Below, piece by piece: positions 9,761 to 21,810 of a stretch of 64,000 nt of DNA. The notes under the pieces are model-generated. The model did not search any database, was not told the origin of the DNA, and saw only the letters and a list, made by a program, of their open reading frames with translations. Position numbers and translations under genes: made by a program. The stretch's first letter is position 1, and every line of letters starts with the position of its first letter. Origin of the DNA: Nemania diffusa (Eukaryota; Ascomycota; Sordariomycetes; Xylariales; Xylariaceae); assembly GCA_038501195.1 (NCBI GenBank), contig JBBPUQ010000003.1, positions 4,432,501 to 4,496,500 of the forward strand, written 5' to 3'.

Positions 9761-12700
9761 AGGTAGGTATCGATTTACCTAGCACGCGTGGACTAGCAGG
9801 TAGCAAAAGAAGGGGAGAAGCCAGACTGAGAAACTGCTAGCCCTGAGTCCTGACTGGTGCGCAAAGGGGAAAGGGAAGATGATGGCGCCGTCTCATTGGA
9901 CGACAGGGGTCTAGTGCAGATTGCCAAAAATGGGGGCGCTAGTTTTTTAATGAGGGTCGTCAGAGCTCGTCTAGCCCATCTCGCCCGTCTCCGCACTGCC
10001 CAGGGCCACGCTAAACTCAATGCACGTCGTGATGTGCCTATTTCGTGCCTGGTTCCTGCTTGTAGGTACTTGGATATATGCTGCTGGCATGGCTCCTGAC
10101 AGGGGTTGAGTCGGGACGTGGACGAACCTTATGAAGTTAACAACTAGGGTAACTCTCCCCATGAGCTCCTTAAGCAAGTAACCTTTTCTTCTAACTCTAG
10201 CCTGACGTCCTAGGGGCCTTTCTAGTGCATTACCGTATTTGCAATTTCAATTGGGTTTGTTTTAGGTACTCTCCTGGCGCTGCTCCTGGAGAATACTCAA
10301 ATACGAAAAAAAATCAATAAATAAAACCACCGCCAATGCTGTGCTAGGATATTCCCTTTTGCCCAGGCCCATGCTCAATAGGTACCTACTCATTTCTAGC
10401 GGCCCTTCTAGCATTACCGTTTTTATGTGTTTCGCCCACTGCATTGAATGTGTCCCATCATCCAATTTATCATGCAAGATATATGAATAGTACTATTATT
10501 ACATACATACCCAGGTACCTCTTTTCACTTCTCTGGCCATGCACAGCCATGCGTCTACCGAGTTACGGACAAAATTACCGCTCCTCGATTCAGACAACGA
10601 TTAATTGCTGCTGGCCATCTATGTACATTAAGTACATACCTTAAATAAGTATCTAAAATCATACCCTCGCCAATGACTTGCAGCCAAATTGCTATGTAGG
10701 TAGTCGAGGCTTCGTCCCAAGTCTAAGGTTCGCCCATTTTCACAGTAGGTATGTACACCACAGTTCTATGATGATGTGACAATGAATTGTTCCTAATTCG
10801 GTTCCATTTTCGGAGATTTTTATAATCTTCCCTTTCCTGACAACCCCTATCTCCTATGTCTTGGCTATAGGTACTACTATTATGGAGCCCAACCAGCTAG
10901 GTTACTGCGTAGGGGTGTGGGTATGGGTGTGGCACACCTACCTATACCAGTGGATATAATAGGGGAGGGGTGGATACAGAATACCTGCGTAAGCATACCT
11001 ATATGCCCTACACCGACTCTGAGCAAGATCTTTCAAGTTTCTGCCAACTGTTTATAGTAACTTTATTAATTACGAGGTTTCACCTATTTGATCGGTCTCT
11101 TTCAATATCTGCATGTTAGGGATACCTACCTTTGACAATACTAAGTTGAGCATATTGAACATATATATGTAGGTAGTCATCGGGATAGGTATAATACCTT
11201 TGGCGTTGCCCTCCCTATTTTATCGATTATCGAATAGGTATTTGGTCCACCTGCACAACCACCACCCACCTACCACCAAGCTGAGGTCTGGACAACATTG
11301 AAGACTGCATTGATGCTCGTCCCAAAGCGCACGCATGCAGGTACAATGCGACATTACCGCCTGTGACACGTTGCATACCTAAGCTGGCTGAGTAGCGCAA
11401 GCATGCTGGCGAGACACGCTGGTGAAACATTCGCTAGGTGTTACCACGGTAGTCTCGCCAAGAGATGCCGGTAGGGACATGTAGGTCGGTATAGGTATAG
11501 CACTGGTATAGCAGCACCCTCTCATGTATGTATATACTTACTTGCACCTCCTACTTCTATACAGAAGAGCGACCGAGGTAACAATATCTAAAACTTCCTT
11601 ATTTTCCCGTATGTAGGCGGTGGAATGTGCATCATATCACAAGATTTGGCCCGAACAACGTGAAGGCTATATTTGGGCACCCGTCAGGGCTGATGCTCGT
11701 TGTTCAAGCCAATCGCCACACGCTATTGAAATGTTTTGTTGATCCTCTTACCCAGGCGGACTAGCTGGCTAGCCTCGAATAGTAGCTGACTTGTCAAACG
11801 TAGCCCAGTAACACAACCCAGAAGGTTGGTAGTTTCATGACACAACACGGCGCTCATGGCAGGAGTTCTTCAAGGAAAAATGGTTTCATTACAAAATCGT
11901 TCCACCACTCGGAAAACATCAATGTTTACACCATGACTTATTTTTGTCCCTTCTCTATATTCACGGCCCTCTCTTCCATGCCCCGCCAAGTAAGCTACAA
12001 AGCTCTTGCACCACCAACCTTTGCCCCTTGCATACCGGTATAGCGGACGCGTATACCTACCAACTGCAAAAAAACCAACATGGCCTCGCTTCAAGTAAGT
12101 AGGTATGCGTAGTCTATCATTTCGGCAATAGTTAGATTATGCCACAAGCTTAGCGCAAATTCCTACCCTCCATTCTCACCACATACAGTACTGTTATCTC
12201 TGGCCACCAAGGCGTTTCTTATTCGATTACGGTGGTCTTACGTGAGCCGCATTATGGGTACTATGGTGGTGTATACGCATAGGAGCACGATCCTCAATAT
12301 TATCCAGATCGGCGAAACGAAACCAGCACTCGCCATTCGTTCAAGATGTAATCTAGATAGGTTGGTACCCACCCCGGATGAGTAAGAATCACGATTCAAT
12401 CACATCGTGTATATAGATAAAGTAGACACCTACGCCAAAGAGGTTGAGGAGGATTTAAGCTTATCTATGAAAACTCATCAGAAACCCATCTCATTTATGT
12501 AAATATCGACTTTTCGACTTATAAAAAAAGAAAAAGAGAAGTATAAGTATTTCTATCTACCTAAGTAGTTCAACGCTTATACACAATACGAAGATGTAAG
12601 CAGTTTATTCAGACAGTGTACTACTACGCAACCCAACATGCCAGCATGAGAATTAGTATCATACTTAGTATCCACCAATACTACTATCTACAGAATAGCC

Positions 12701-14079
12701 TGCCATAGGCTTGGGTGGCACTTACATCTGCTACTCGATATAACAATGGTAATCTTCAGTTTGTATACTTCTCGTAGATAGTCGGGAACACCTCGGCCTT
12801 GCTTATATCATCATTTACATATTACTACCCATCTACGACCCCTCCAACTTTGGATATCAATAAATTCAAATTCTCAATTGTGTAAGCCTACGGCCACTTG
12901 TCTCTATAGCTAATGGGCTACATCTCCATTGGACTAATGCGACAACTTCTAGAATGCCGAGCAAAGCTCCTTCAGATAGGTGATTGGCTCGCCAAGGCCG
13001 TGTTGAAGTATAGCCAAAGAGACATTATGAGACAAACCGTTCCGTTATATCACGCCGCGCTAGACGAGGCGACACGGCCTCCGGCCCGCTTCCGTCCTAA
13101 ACCCCATTCCTAGATAAGTGATGTATGTCCCGTTTCGACGACGTTTTCACTTCCGCGTGCACCTGCATACGCCCGAAACGCCAAGGTCGAATTAAACCTC
13201 TACCATACTTGATACCTTCCTAGCACTTGGGTGGCGTGGGTGTCTATAGGAGAACATAGTCCCGGCATGTACCTCTAGCCGCTTAGTTTCTAGCTTCTAG
13301 GTGACCTGTGGTTTCGGTTGGTCGTGAAGTTTCGAGGCTGGGCGTCCCTCTAGAGCCCTACTCATAGACAGCCTTGTTGGCAAAGCTCTTGGCAAACTTA
13401 ACTTTGTAGAGCGGTCATCGTCGAGTGGCATTCGCGAATTGGGCATCGCGGTGTTGGCTTCTCAGAATTTCGTATATCTGATATGGAAAATCCTACGTGG
13501 CAAGAAGTCCGACCTACTAGGGTTTCTGTCATCTTTACTAACATTGGCATCAACATAGCTCGTAAGGCCAACAGCTGTTAGCTAGGAATGTCGGCGAGTA
13601 CCTAATAAGCAGTATTTTGCCTTTGACAATCCTGTAAGTTCAAACACGCATAAAATAAACGTGGTTATAAACGAAACAAATTTTAACTCTTACGCTAATC
13701 GAGCGTGTCTAAATACGACAGACCAGAACAAAGTTTCCTACCTTAAAAAAAAAGGCGTGCTTATTATAAAATATGCCAACTTATACCGTAGAGACGGTGA
13801 CCTTACATAAAGTATATATCTTAGTATCCAGGCACCAATTCTTACCACGCGTATACCGCGCGACGAGATTGCGACATAACGTCCGGGCTGGACCACGTTA
13901 TCTCCCTATTTTTGCTCATTCCAGAGTGAAACTGGCTAACAATGGTTAGGCAACGATTAGGATATATTTTCACGATGCCCACACTCTGCAGCATACATGC
14001 TTCTGACACCATGTAACTTCATCTACTTTAACATTTTCATTCCCACTCCGCCACTCTTACCGCTCCCGCCCGCTCTCCT
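9761..14079. other. Gene-poor interval, about 4.3 kb
   Basis: No frame here shows family motifs or a consistent splice model. The DNA is near-even to AT-rich, with repeated GTAGGTA, TACATAC and CCTACC words (densest at about 11100-11260 and 12050-12110). It also has short A or T runs, for example near 10305 and 13745. No tRNA, 5S rRNA or transposon ends were recognised. It may hold the distal control region of the MRN1-like gene and the 3' flank of the agmatinase gene. Confidence 0.45.
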
Positions 14080-15592
14080 CTACAGCTCATCCTTCACGAC
14101 CCCCTCAACCCCAGCATCTTCCCTCGCGGCCTTCTCCGCAATCTCCCTCGCCCCCCTCTTAACCATAGAGCTAAGGATCTCAAACACGACCTGTGCAGCC
14201 GCGAGCGCCGTCTCCTCGCCACCCCCCTGATACGCAGGCGCGACCTCGACGACGTCGGCGCCGACAACGTTCAGCCCCTCGACGCCCCTCAGCACGCGGA
14301 TGAGCTCGCGCGTCGTCCAGCCCCCGGGCTCGGGCGTGCCCGTGCCCGGCGCGAACGCCGGGTCCAGCACGTCGATGTCGACGCTGAGGTACACGGGGTC
14401 CTCGGTGCCCAGCGTGTCCATGATGGCGCGCGCGATGCCCGCCGTGCCCACGTCGTCGATGTCGTCCGCGCTCAGCCGCACCCAGCCCTGCTGGTCGTCG
14501 TCCTCGAAGTCCTCGAAGCCGTCGCCCGAGAGGCGCGTGCGGAGGCCCGCGTGGACCGAGGCCACGGAGGATGAGGAGGAAGAGGAGGAAGAGGAGGAAG
14601 AAGAAGAGTTGGCGAGGAGGAGCCCCTCCTGCCCGGCGAGCCAGAACATGGACCCGTGGTTGAAGTTGCTCTGCGCCGTGGCCCAGTAGCTCGGGTACTT
14701 GGCGGGGTGCCACGTGTCGAGGTGGGCGTCGAAGTGCAGCACGCGCAGCGGGCGCCCGTACGCCGCCTTGAGCGCGCGCAGCGCCGGCAGCGAGAGGCTG
14801 TGGTCACCGCCCAGCGTGATGAGCCGCGGCCTCGGCAGCACCTGCCGCGACACGGGCGCGCGGGCCGCGAGCTCCTCGAACGCCGCCGTCATCTGCACCA
14901 GCGCCTGCGCGTTGTCCATCGGCGTCACGGGGATGTCGCCGCAGTCCAGGATCTTGGCCCAGTTCCGGTACGGGTTAATGCCCGCGCGCGGGTTGAACCC
15001 GCGGAACGTGGTCTGCCGCGCCGAGGCGGCACGGATTGCTCTCGGGCCGAAGCGGGCGCCTGCAAGCGAAGGTTTGGTAAGCGAGTTGAGTGAGTACCGT
15101 AGTTTACGATGTGACTAGTGAATCATGATGGCGATAACGAGAGTTTGTAACACCGGTACGCTTGAAAAACAAAACATCAGCTCACAAAAATAGACGTACC
15201 AGGGCGATATGATACGGCTGTATCGAATGGGGCACCGAGAATGGCGATATCGTAGAGCTCGCTAGGCGTAGTTAAACACTTGACATGCTTGAGGTGGGCA
15301 AACGTCGATATGCCGCTGAACGCCCACTTCATAATTACGAATGCATAATTAGCTTTGAATTCTTATCTACTCGGGCATATTTCCATACGAGACCACCCGA
15401 TTCATAACGTCTCCAATAGGCTTATAGACGAAACCACAGGCAAAGAGGACTTACATCTGTTCCCCATTTCGCTTCTAACTCGTCGAGCTCTGCTTGGCTC
15501 CACTCCCTCGCTTGCTCTGCATGTCCACCGCAAGCACTGACAAGAGCCGAGTTGAAGCCCAGGGCGACCCAAATAAACTCTCCGAGTCTCAT
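14080..15592 (-). CDS. Secreted agmatinase-family ureohydrolase
   Basis: Three exons, 15592-15455, 15326-15200 and 15059-14080, encode 414 residues. Joining exons 1 and 2 restores the family sequence [18 protein letters not shown]. Joining 2 and 3 restores [15 protein letters not shown]. Manganese-binding motifs are GGDHS (about 172-176), DAHLD (199-203) and SVDIDVLDP (314-322), the arginase/agmatinase signature. Agmatinases hydrolyse agmatine to putrescine and urea. The N-terminus ([20 protein letters not shown]) is a plausible signal peptide, so the product is probably secreted or vacuolar, as in many fungal members. A run of 14 Ser (240-253) enlarges the loop before VHAG. Exon 3 has very high third-position GC, unlike exons 1-2. 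The substrate could also be another guanidino compound. Confidence 0.9.
14566..14607 (-). repeat. Trinucleotide tract encoding 14 consecutive Ser in the agmatinase-like gene
   Basis: Mixed TCT, TCC and TCA codons give an uninterrupted Ser run, flanked by LAN before and VASVHAG after. On the plus strand it reads as GAG/GAA purine repeats. It is an in-frame expansion in an exposed loop between two conserved core motifs. Confidence 0.85.
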
Positions 15593-17269
15593 GTTGGCGG
15601 CAGTCGCTGTTTTGTTTCCGCCGTCTGTGTGTACGTTGGGAGCACTAGGCGATGATGGATGGAATTGGCGCGGGTTCGGTCTTCGGGCCTGCTAATAGCG
15701 AAACTCACGTCTCCTCCCAACGGACAGACAGGTTACACAATGCCTCCTAGACGGTCCTTTATCCTCGTAGGTCAGGTAGCTAATTAGGACGGCTCGCAAA
15801 CCCTTTCTTGCATGCACCTTGAGGGAAAGACTTGAACTCAATAAATCGCCAGCAAGAGTCGCTACCTAAGAGGCAGTTCAATCAGACCGGTTACGGCGTC
15901 ACCCCGACTTGTCGGTGCGTGCGCTAACTGCCGATCCGGTCTTGGCCCCTCCCTCATAGCGCGAGCTTTATCTCGGGAGTACGTGCTAGCGACGTCGCAT
16001 CACCACCAATGCCGTAGCTAGGAGATAAGTCAATTTCCATTTACTTATCATTTAATGAACTCTTACATAAGCGTCTGTTCTTATTACATAAGTAAGGTAT
16101 GAGATTCAATGAATGAATAAAAGAGGGGGAGGGGAACGGACCCGAGGTTGAACGGGCTCCCGGACCTTGAACCACCGATCGACCTCTGCAATAGACTTTA
16201 AGAGACTTCAAGAGACTTCGAGATGAGAGAGTTGCTGGGGGCGATAACCAAGGCTACTCTTGGGGCAATACGTCCGTCTAATCAAGTAAAATGAATATGA
16301 GGGAACCAACCAATATCGTTTAGCCTCACTTTTAAACCAACAACATCATTAATTTCCAATCAGAAGTTGGCGCTCGGGGCGATGAACATGCCTGGCAGAG
16401 ATGCATGCCTTAGTGGCGTTGGTTCATTGTAACAGAGGTGAGAAAAAGAGGGGCAAAGTTGCTGAAGAATGTCGGGCCCGACACATCATGGCTAATTCGG
16501 AGCCAGTCTTATGCAGACACGTTGGCTCTCGAGGAAATTTCTTCAATTGACGTCTACAAACGGCTCACCAACGCATTCAACCGAGATTCTGCGCAGAGCC
16601 TTCGACATAGGTATCATGTATACGCCCTGCTAGGCAACAGTATACAGCGAAATGAAGTATTTCATGTGAGTCGAGGAAGATGGAAATGTGCGACAAGCCG
16701 CCAACAACACGCGTACCCTCTCCGAAAGAGAAATCAATTGAATTTCAGATGCACTCCAATCGCCAAACAACCCTATCGAAACCCTTGCCTGCATGTATGA
16801 GTGTCCCTTCAAGCCTTGCTGTCGAATGTATCAGAAAAAGAGGAAAGAGAGCAGGGGAGAACAACCCGGCATCTTTTCCCACAAGGGTTAAGCAGCTCGA
16901 GGTGTTATACTTTTGTACTAAATACGGCATCTGAGTGTGCCGTTCCCCTATATGATGCATACGAATCTGTCCTCGAGGATTGGTAGGCCACGACGAGGGG
17001 GTAACGCTACCCCCGACTGGCAAGATAAATCTAAACGCCCAACAGTAACTCCTCTGTATTCCCTAGGGCATATGGTGTCAGAATTGCCGCGAGCCTTAGC
17101 CGCTCGTGATGATATCAGCGCCGGGGCGCTGTAAATCGCCGTCAACAAGCAGCAAAATCACATAGAAATGCCGTAAGCGGCAGTAAAATCTCCACCCACT
17201 TAAGTATCAATATGACGTCTTTGCCAATCACAAAGCACTTTCGTTCACATCCCGGCCCAAATAGGATAT
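15593..17269. other. Intergenic region between agmatinase-like and CDC42 genes
   Basis: About 1.7 kb without a credible gene. The part next to 15592 should contain the leader and promoter of the agmatinase-like gene. It includes the stem-loop element at 15884-15942. Around 16195-16225 there are near-tandem GAGACTT units. The right part adjoins the CDC42 3' end. A 120-codon frame at 16438-16800 has no recognisable motif. Confidence 0.45.
15884..15942. other. Candidate structured RNA or cis element (nested stem-loop)
   Basis: AGACCGG (15884-15890) pairs with CCGGTCT (15936-15942). Inside it, CGGC (15894-15897) pairs with GCCG (15930-15933). Innermost, CCGAC-TT-GTCGG (15904-15915) forms a hairpin with a CUUG-type turn. 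That is about 16 Watson-Crick pairs in 59 nt. Either strand could fold. It lies about 290 bp upstream of the agmatinase-like start codon, so it could be in that gene's leader or a separate transcript. I recognise no known RNA family. Confidence 0.4.
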
Positions 17270-18323
<1,054 letters not shown>

Positions 18324-18852
18324 TTTAGTCGAATAAATTGCTCCTTAGAAAGGGGAGCAAGAAATGTGACGGGCTGAGTGTGGTCGTTGACAAAAGTCGG
18401 GGGCGGATTGGGGATCTCTTATCGCAAGCGCGCGGACGTGAGACGTCGGGCGGGTATCGGCCGCTGTATCTGATTTATTATTCCTGACTCGGGTAGGCAA
18501 AGCAGGAGGATTGTATGCTGCCTGGTTAGTTGGATAGCAGAGCCCAGCAGGGTTGGCCAGAGAGGAATAGAAGGTTAAGAGGTAGGCGGAGGCAGAGAGG
18601 CGGAGGGGTTTCAACGGTTGCTGAAGCTTTAAGCCCGAGCCGTCTCAAAATGCAGACAAGGTGATAGGATGCGTTGAGCAGTGCGAGAGGGCATCGACGT
18701 AGGCGCAGGCAGTCAGGCAAGACGGACGAGAGCAATTGATCGGGATCGGGTTGGACTCGAGGGGAATAGGTTTCAAGATGGTGAACAGGATTACAAAGAG
18801 AATTGTATTGAATTTCAAGTCATGCGTGGTCTTGGGGGTCGACAGAAGATAG

Positions 18853-18901
18853 GATGGGATAGGGATTAGGATTGGGATTAGGACTGGGGACTGGGACTGG
18901 G
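18853..18901 (+). repeat. G-rich repeat with G-quadruplex potential
   Basis: Variants of GGGATTAGGATT and GGGACT repeat irregularly. G-runs at 18874-18876, 18886-18889, 18893-18895 and 18899-18901 are separated by loops of 9, 3 and 3 nt, enough for a quadruplex on the strand that is template for CDC42. Confidence 0.5.
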
Positions 18902-19022
18902 AATTGGCAGGGTCGAAATGAGACGGGGAGGGCGAGAGAGAATGGCCGACTAGCACAATTGGTTGGCTTCAGTTGGTTGGTTGGGTTGGCCCGTCGCAGA
19001 CTGGTGGATTGCTTGCTGTGCT

Positions 19023-19048
19023 GGATGGACTGGACGGATGGACTGGAC
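19023..19048 (+). repeat. Tandem duplication of a 13-bp unit
   Basis: GGATGGACTGGAC occurs twice back to back and is followed by a partial third copy (GGACGG). It lies in the CDC42 upstream region. Confidence 0.8.
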
Positions 19049-19169
19049 GGACGGTCTGAATGGTCTGAACTGGAAGAGGAGCAGAGGAAGAGAGCGGGAG
19101 GAGCTTGTTGCTTTCTTCAGGGCTCTCTCTCGCCCTTGGTCTACGCATACAGTGGTAGGCAAGTTAAAG

Positions 19170-19285
19170 TTAGGTAGGTATACTACCTAAATCTAGGTAG
19201 ACAATCTATCGACTCGATACCTATTTAGGTACCTTAGAGGTAGGCTAGCCTAGCGTAGGCAGGTAGATGTATACCTAGGTACTGT
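19170..19285. repeat. TAGG/CCTA low-complexity cluster
   Basis: A dense run of TAGGTAGGTA, CTACCT, CTAGGTAG and CCTAGGTAC words, several of them palindromic, upstream of CDC42. It is non-coding. Confidence 0.7.
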
Positions 19286-21810
19286 ACTCTCGGCTGCCAT
19301 GCGGGTTTAGGGTACTTTCTAAGCCATGTTTCGGTTGGCTCTGGTGGATCATAAAACGGTTTTGGTTGGCTACAGCAGCAATGCCACCACCCCCGGAGCT
19401 TGTGGGTTGGGCACGTCACCTTCTACCTATTATAAGTACAGAATACGCTACAGCTGGCCGGCACTGTACTTAGGAGCGTGCTCACTGCTACCTTATGTTT
19501 TGGGAAATGTTTTCAAGGTGGGGTCCTATACCTTAGGCTTGGGTATTGTATCAAGTCAGGTAGGTAATGCATTGCAAATGAACCGCAGACCTCATTCAGC
19601 TTGAAAAGTTGAATACCAATGCGTGGGCCGTGTGCTGCGTGTGCTTCATGCGGATGGGATAGCTTCAATGGAGCTATAGTGGGTCTAACCCACCCACATG
19701 CTCTTTGAGAACTGCCTAACCTAGAGGATACAGTATGCAATTAAAAAACGATATTCTCCTATTCGCTATAATACATGAAGCCGGGGTTTCAAGGGTTAGG
19801 AGATTGGTTATCATTGGTGATGCAGCTATCAAGCGCTAGTCAAGCTCGTCAAGTCCTGATTTAATCGATTTAATCTCCTCGCCTTCAAATCGATCAAAGG
19901 GAGAACATGTAAAGATGCTAGTACCTAGATACTTGTTACTTAACCTCTGCTACTAGACTGGGGTAGTAGACAATAAGTAACACAAAGTAAGTTTTCACCT
20001 TACCTATTTGTGTCCTTGGTCTATTGTCTCGTTCCAACCGGTCGTTGTGCTATCTTTTTATCGAGTTCTAGATTCCTCTGCAATAGGAACCTCTTGTTTA
20101 TTTTTGAATAGGCACTCAATTGCAAATCAACGTGGCGGTCTTGCATCTTTGCCTTTCGGACTAAATTTAAGTAAATTTAAGAGTCTGGGTATGTAGACCA
20201 AGCACCTAACTCCAATTGTTAGATATCCCCTATTTTACCGAGTCTTCGTTAACGTTTAGCTAAGCCAAACATGGATACCATACTACCTTCGCCTAAGTAG
20301 GCAAGTATACTATCTATAGACTCATGCTTCGAAATAGCTGCCTGATGAAAAGACATAGGCTAGGCATTCCAGTTCACCTTGCCACACCCACCTCATCGTC
20401 TTTTCAGTTGTGGCGTGGTGTAACACTCATCTGTGTACAGAGCAGTACCCAACATGCTATGACAGCGTGTCTGTGGGCTCACCTACCAGGGCCTGGTTCG
20501 TACATAGTAGATAAGAGGGAAAGAAATAAACAGTCCAGCTCAATTTACCTAAATGCTGGCTCATAGGACAAGCCTCGGAACTTTACCGCTGATGAGGTCA
20601 CAGCTCCAATTGTAATACCCGGCTATCAGGTCTGCCTCGTGGCCAGTTTCACCAACTTCCCTTGTAGGAAAGTCGGAATGCGAACTGGCTTTCACTAGTA
20701 GGACGCTGGCGGCCTTCTTTTGTGGAGGTCGGATGTTCCATACGTCTTCTAGAATAAATGCAGCCTGGTGCAGCTGAAGAGCCAACAAGTGAGCTAGCTA
20801 GGAGACCACTTGCGACCTCATTATTTCCATCGCGCAACCCATACAATTACCGGTATTGGCTGTGAGCTGATATGCATCGGGGTGCATGAGACCTGCAGAA
20901 TGCGCGACCACTAGCATTTCCATATCAACTTGTTAGCGCGCATATAAATACCCTGGATGAGTTCAATAATCCTACAGCGGGATATTTCTTCTACCCTGGC
21001 ATTCCTCACATCGTATTTCTCCCCCGCCCGTGTTGTGTTGTCATGGCGGAGCCGAGAGACAACACACAAACAGGAAGGGAAGGATACCTACAGCCGCAAT
21101 GAAATGGATATATATGAACTGACGTTGTACGGATGCTGTGTTGTTGATTGGATTGACGCCGTGGGAGACACTCACTCGCCGTGTGGTGTACTTAGCCCGC
21201 GGCCTTAGCTGCACAACTAGATCATCATGTGCATGCGTTGTTGCTATCATGAAGTGCGACGTTGTGAGGCAGAAGGCAGCCATATGCATGACAGACCGGT
21301 ATGCGAGGCGGTGCTTCTGCGTGATCAGTCAGCACAACCGATGCGACCGATGCGATGAAGCCTTTCCTGCTTGCTCCACAAGGTCACACCTCATATTCTT
21401 TCTATTCTTAGACGGGTGCTATTTGCTATCGCTGTCACCGCTCTGCTTCGGGCTGCTGCATGCACGCAGAGTTGCATCGCAAGTCTTGGGCTCGCCATTG
21501 AGCAGCAGCAGCACAAGCAAGGCATTACACCGTAGAATCTACATAGTATGCATAGATGAGCGAACTTAGCTTACCTAAGGTATAGATATGTGCATATATG
21601 CATATATGAAAATATGAAAAAACCTATGTATATTGTAGCTGCCTAGTTATCTAGCGAGTCAAGCCATAGTCACACACTTCAAGCAACGATGTGGCGTTTC
21701 TCCCAGGTTGAGGCACACAATACGCCTCCCATCAGACATCACAAGGCCAATGATCCGGTAGGACGCATACATACCGTCGGTGGATTCTAAATCCCTAAAA
21801 TATCCCAACC
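19286..21810. other. Intergenic region between CDC42 and VMA22
   Basis: About 2.5 kb separating two divergently transcribed genes. Several frames of 60-143 codons exist, but none has a recognisable motif, and they overlap on both strands. A short palindromic ATATGCATATATG stretch lies near 21590-21610. No RNA gene was recognised. The last 200 bp should hold the VMA22 promoter. Confidence 0.45.

Larger units (their letters stand above)
18324..19190 (-). promoter_or_regulatory. CDC42 leader and promoter region
   Basis: On the minus strand this stretch is pyrimidine-rich, with C-runs and CT repeats, consistent with a long 5' leader. It contains the G-rich minisatellite-like block at 18853-18901 (plus strand) and a duplicated 13-mer at 19023-19048. 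Frames on both strands are short and lack motifs. Confidence 0.4.

Noticed and set aside
14180..15118. Several long frames in other phases over the agmatinase-like gene
   Set aside because: They are shadows caused by very high GC in exon 3. The ureohydrolase motifs fix the true frame.
15320..15345. Alternative agmatinase start at an ATG just before WAFSG
   Set aside because: The upstream exon with signal peptide and EAKWGTD joins in frame and restores the conserved family junction, which a start here would lose.
16140..16200. tRNA-like T-arm resemblance (GTTCAACC on the minus strand)
   Set aside because: The loop length is wrong and no anticodon arm, D-arm or acceptor stem could be built around it.
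16438..16800. 120-codon plus-strand frame between agmatinase-like and CDC42 genes
   Set aside because: Residue composition is irregular and no motif is visible. There are overlapping open frames on the other strand.
21138..21569. 143-codon plus-strand frame
   Set aside because: High Cys/Arg with no domain pattern and an overlapping antisense frame. It looks like random open sequence.
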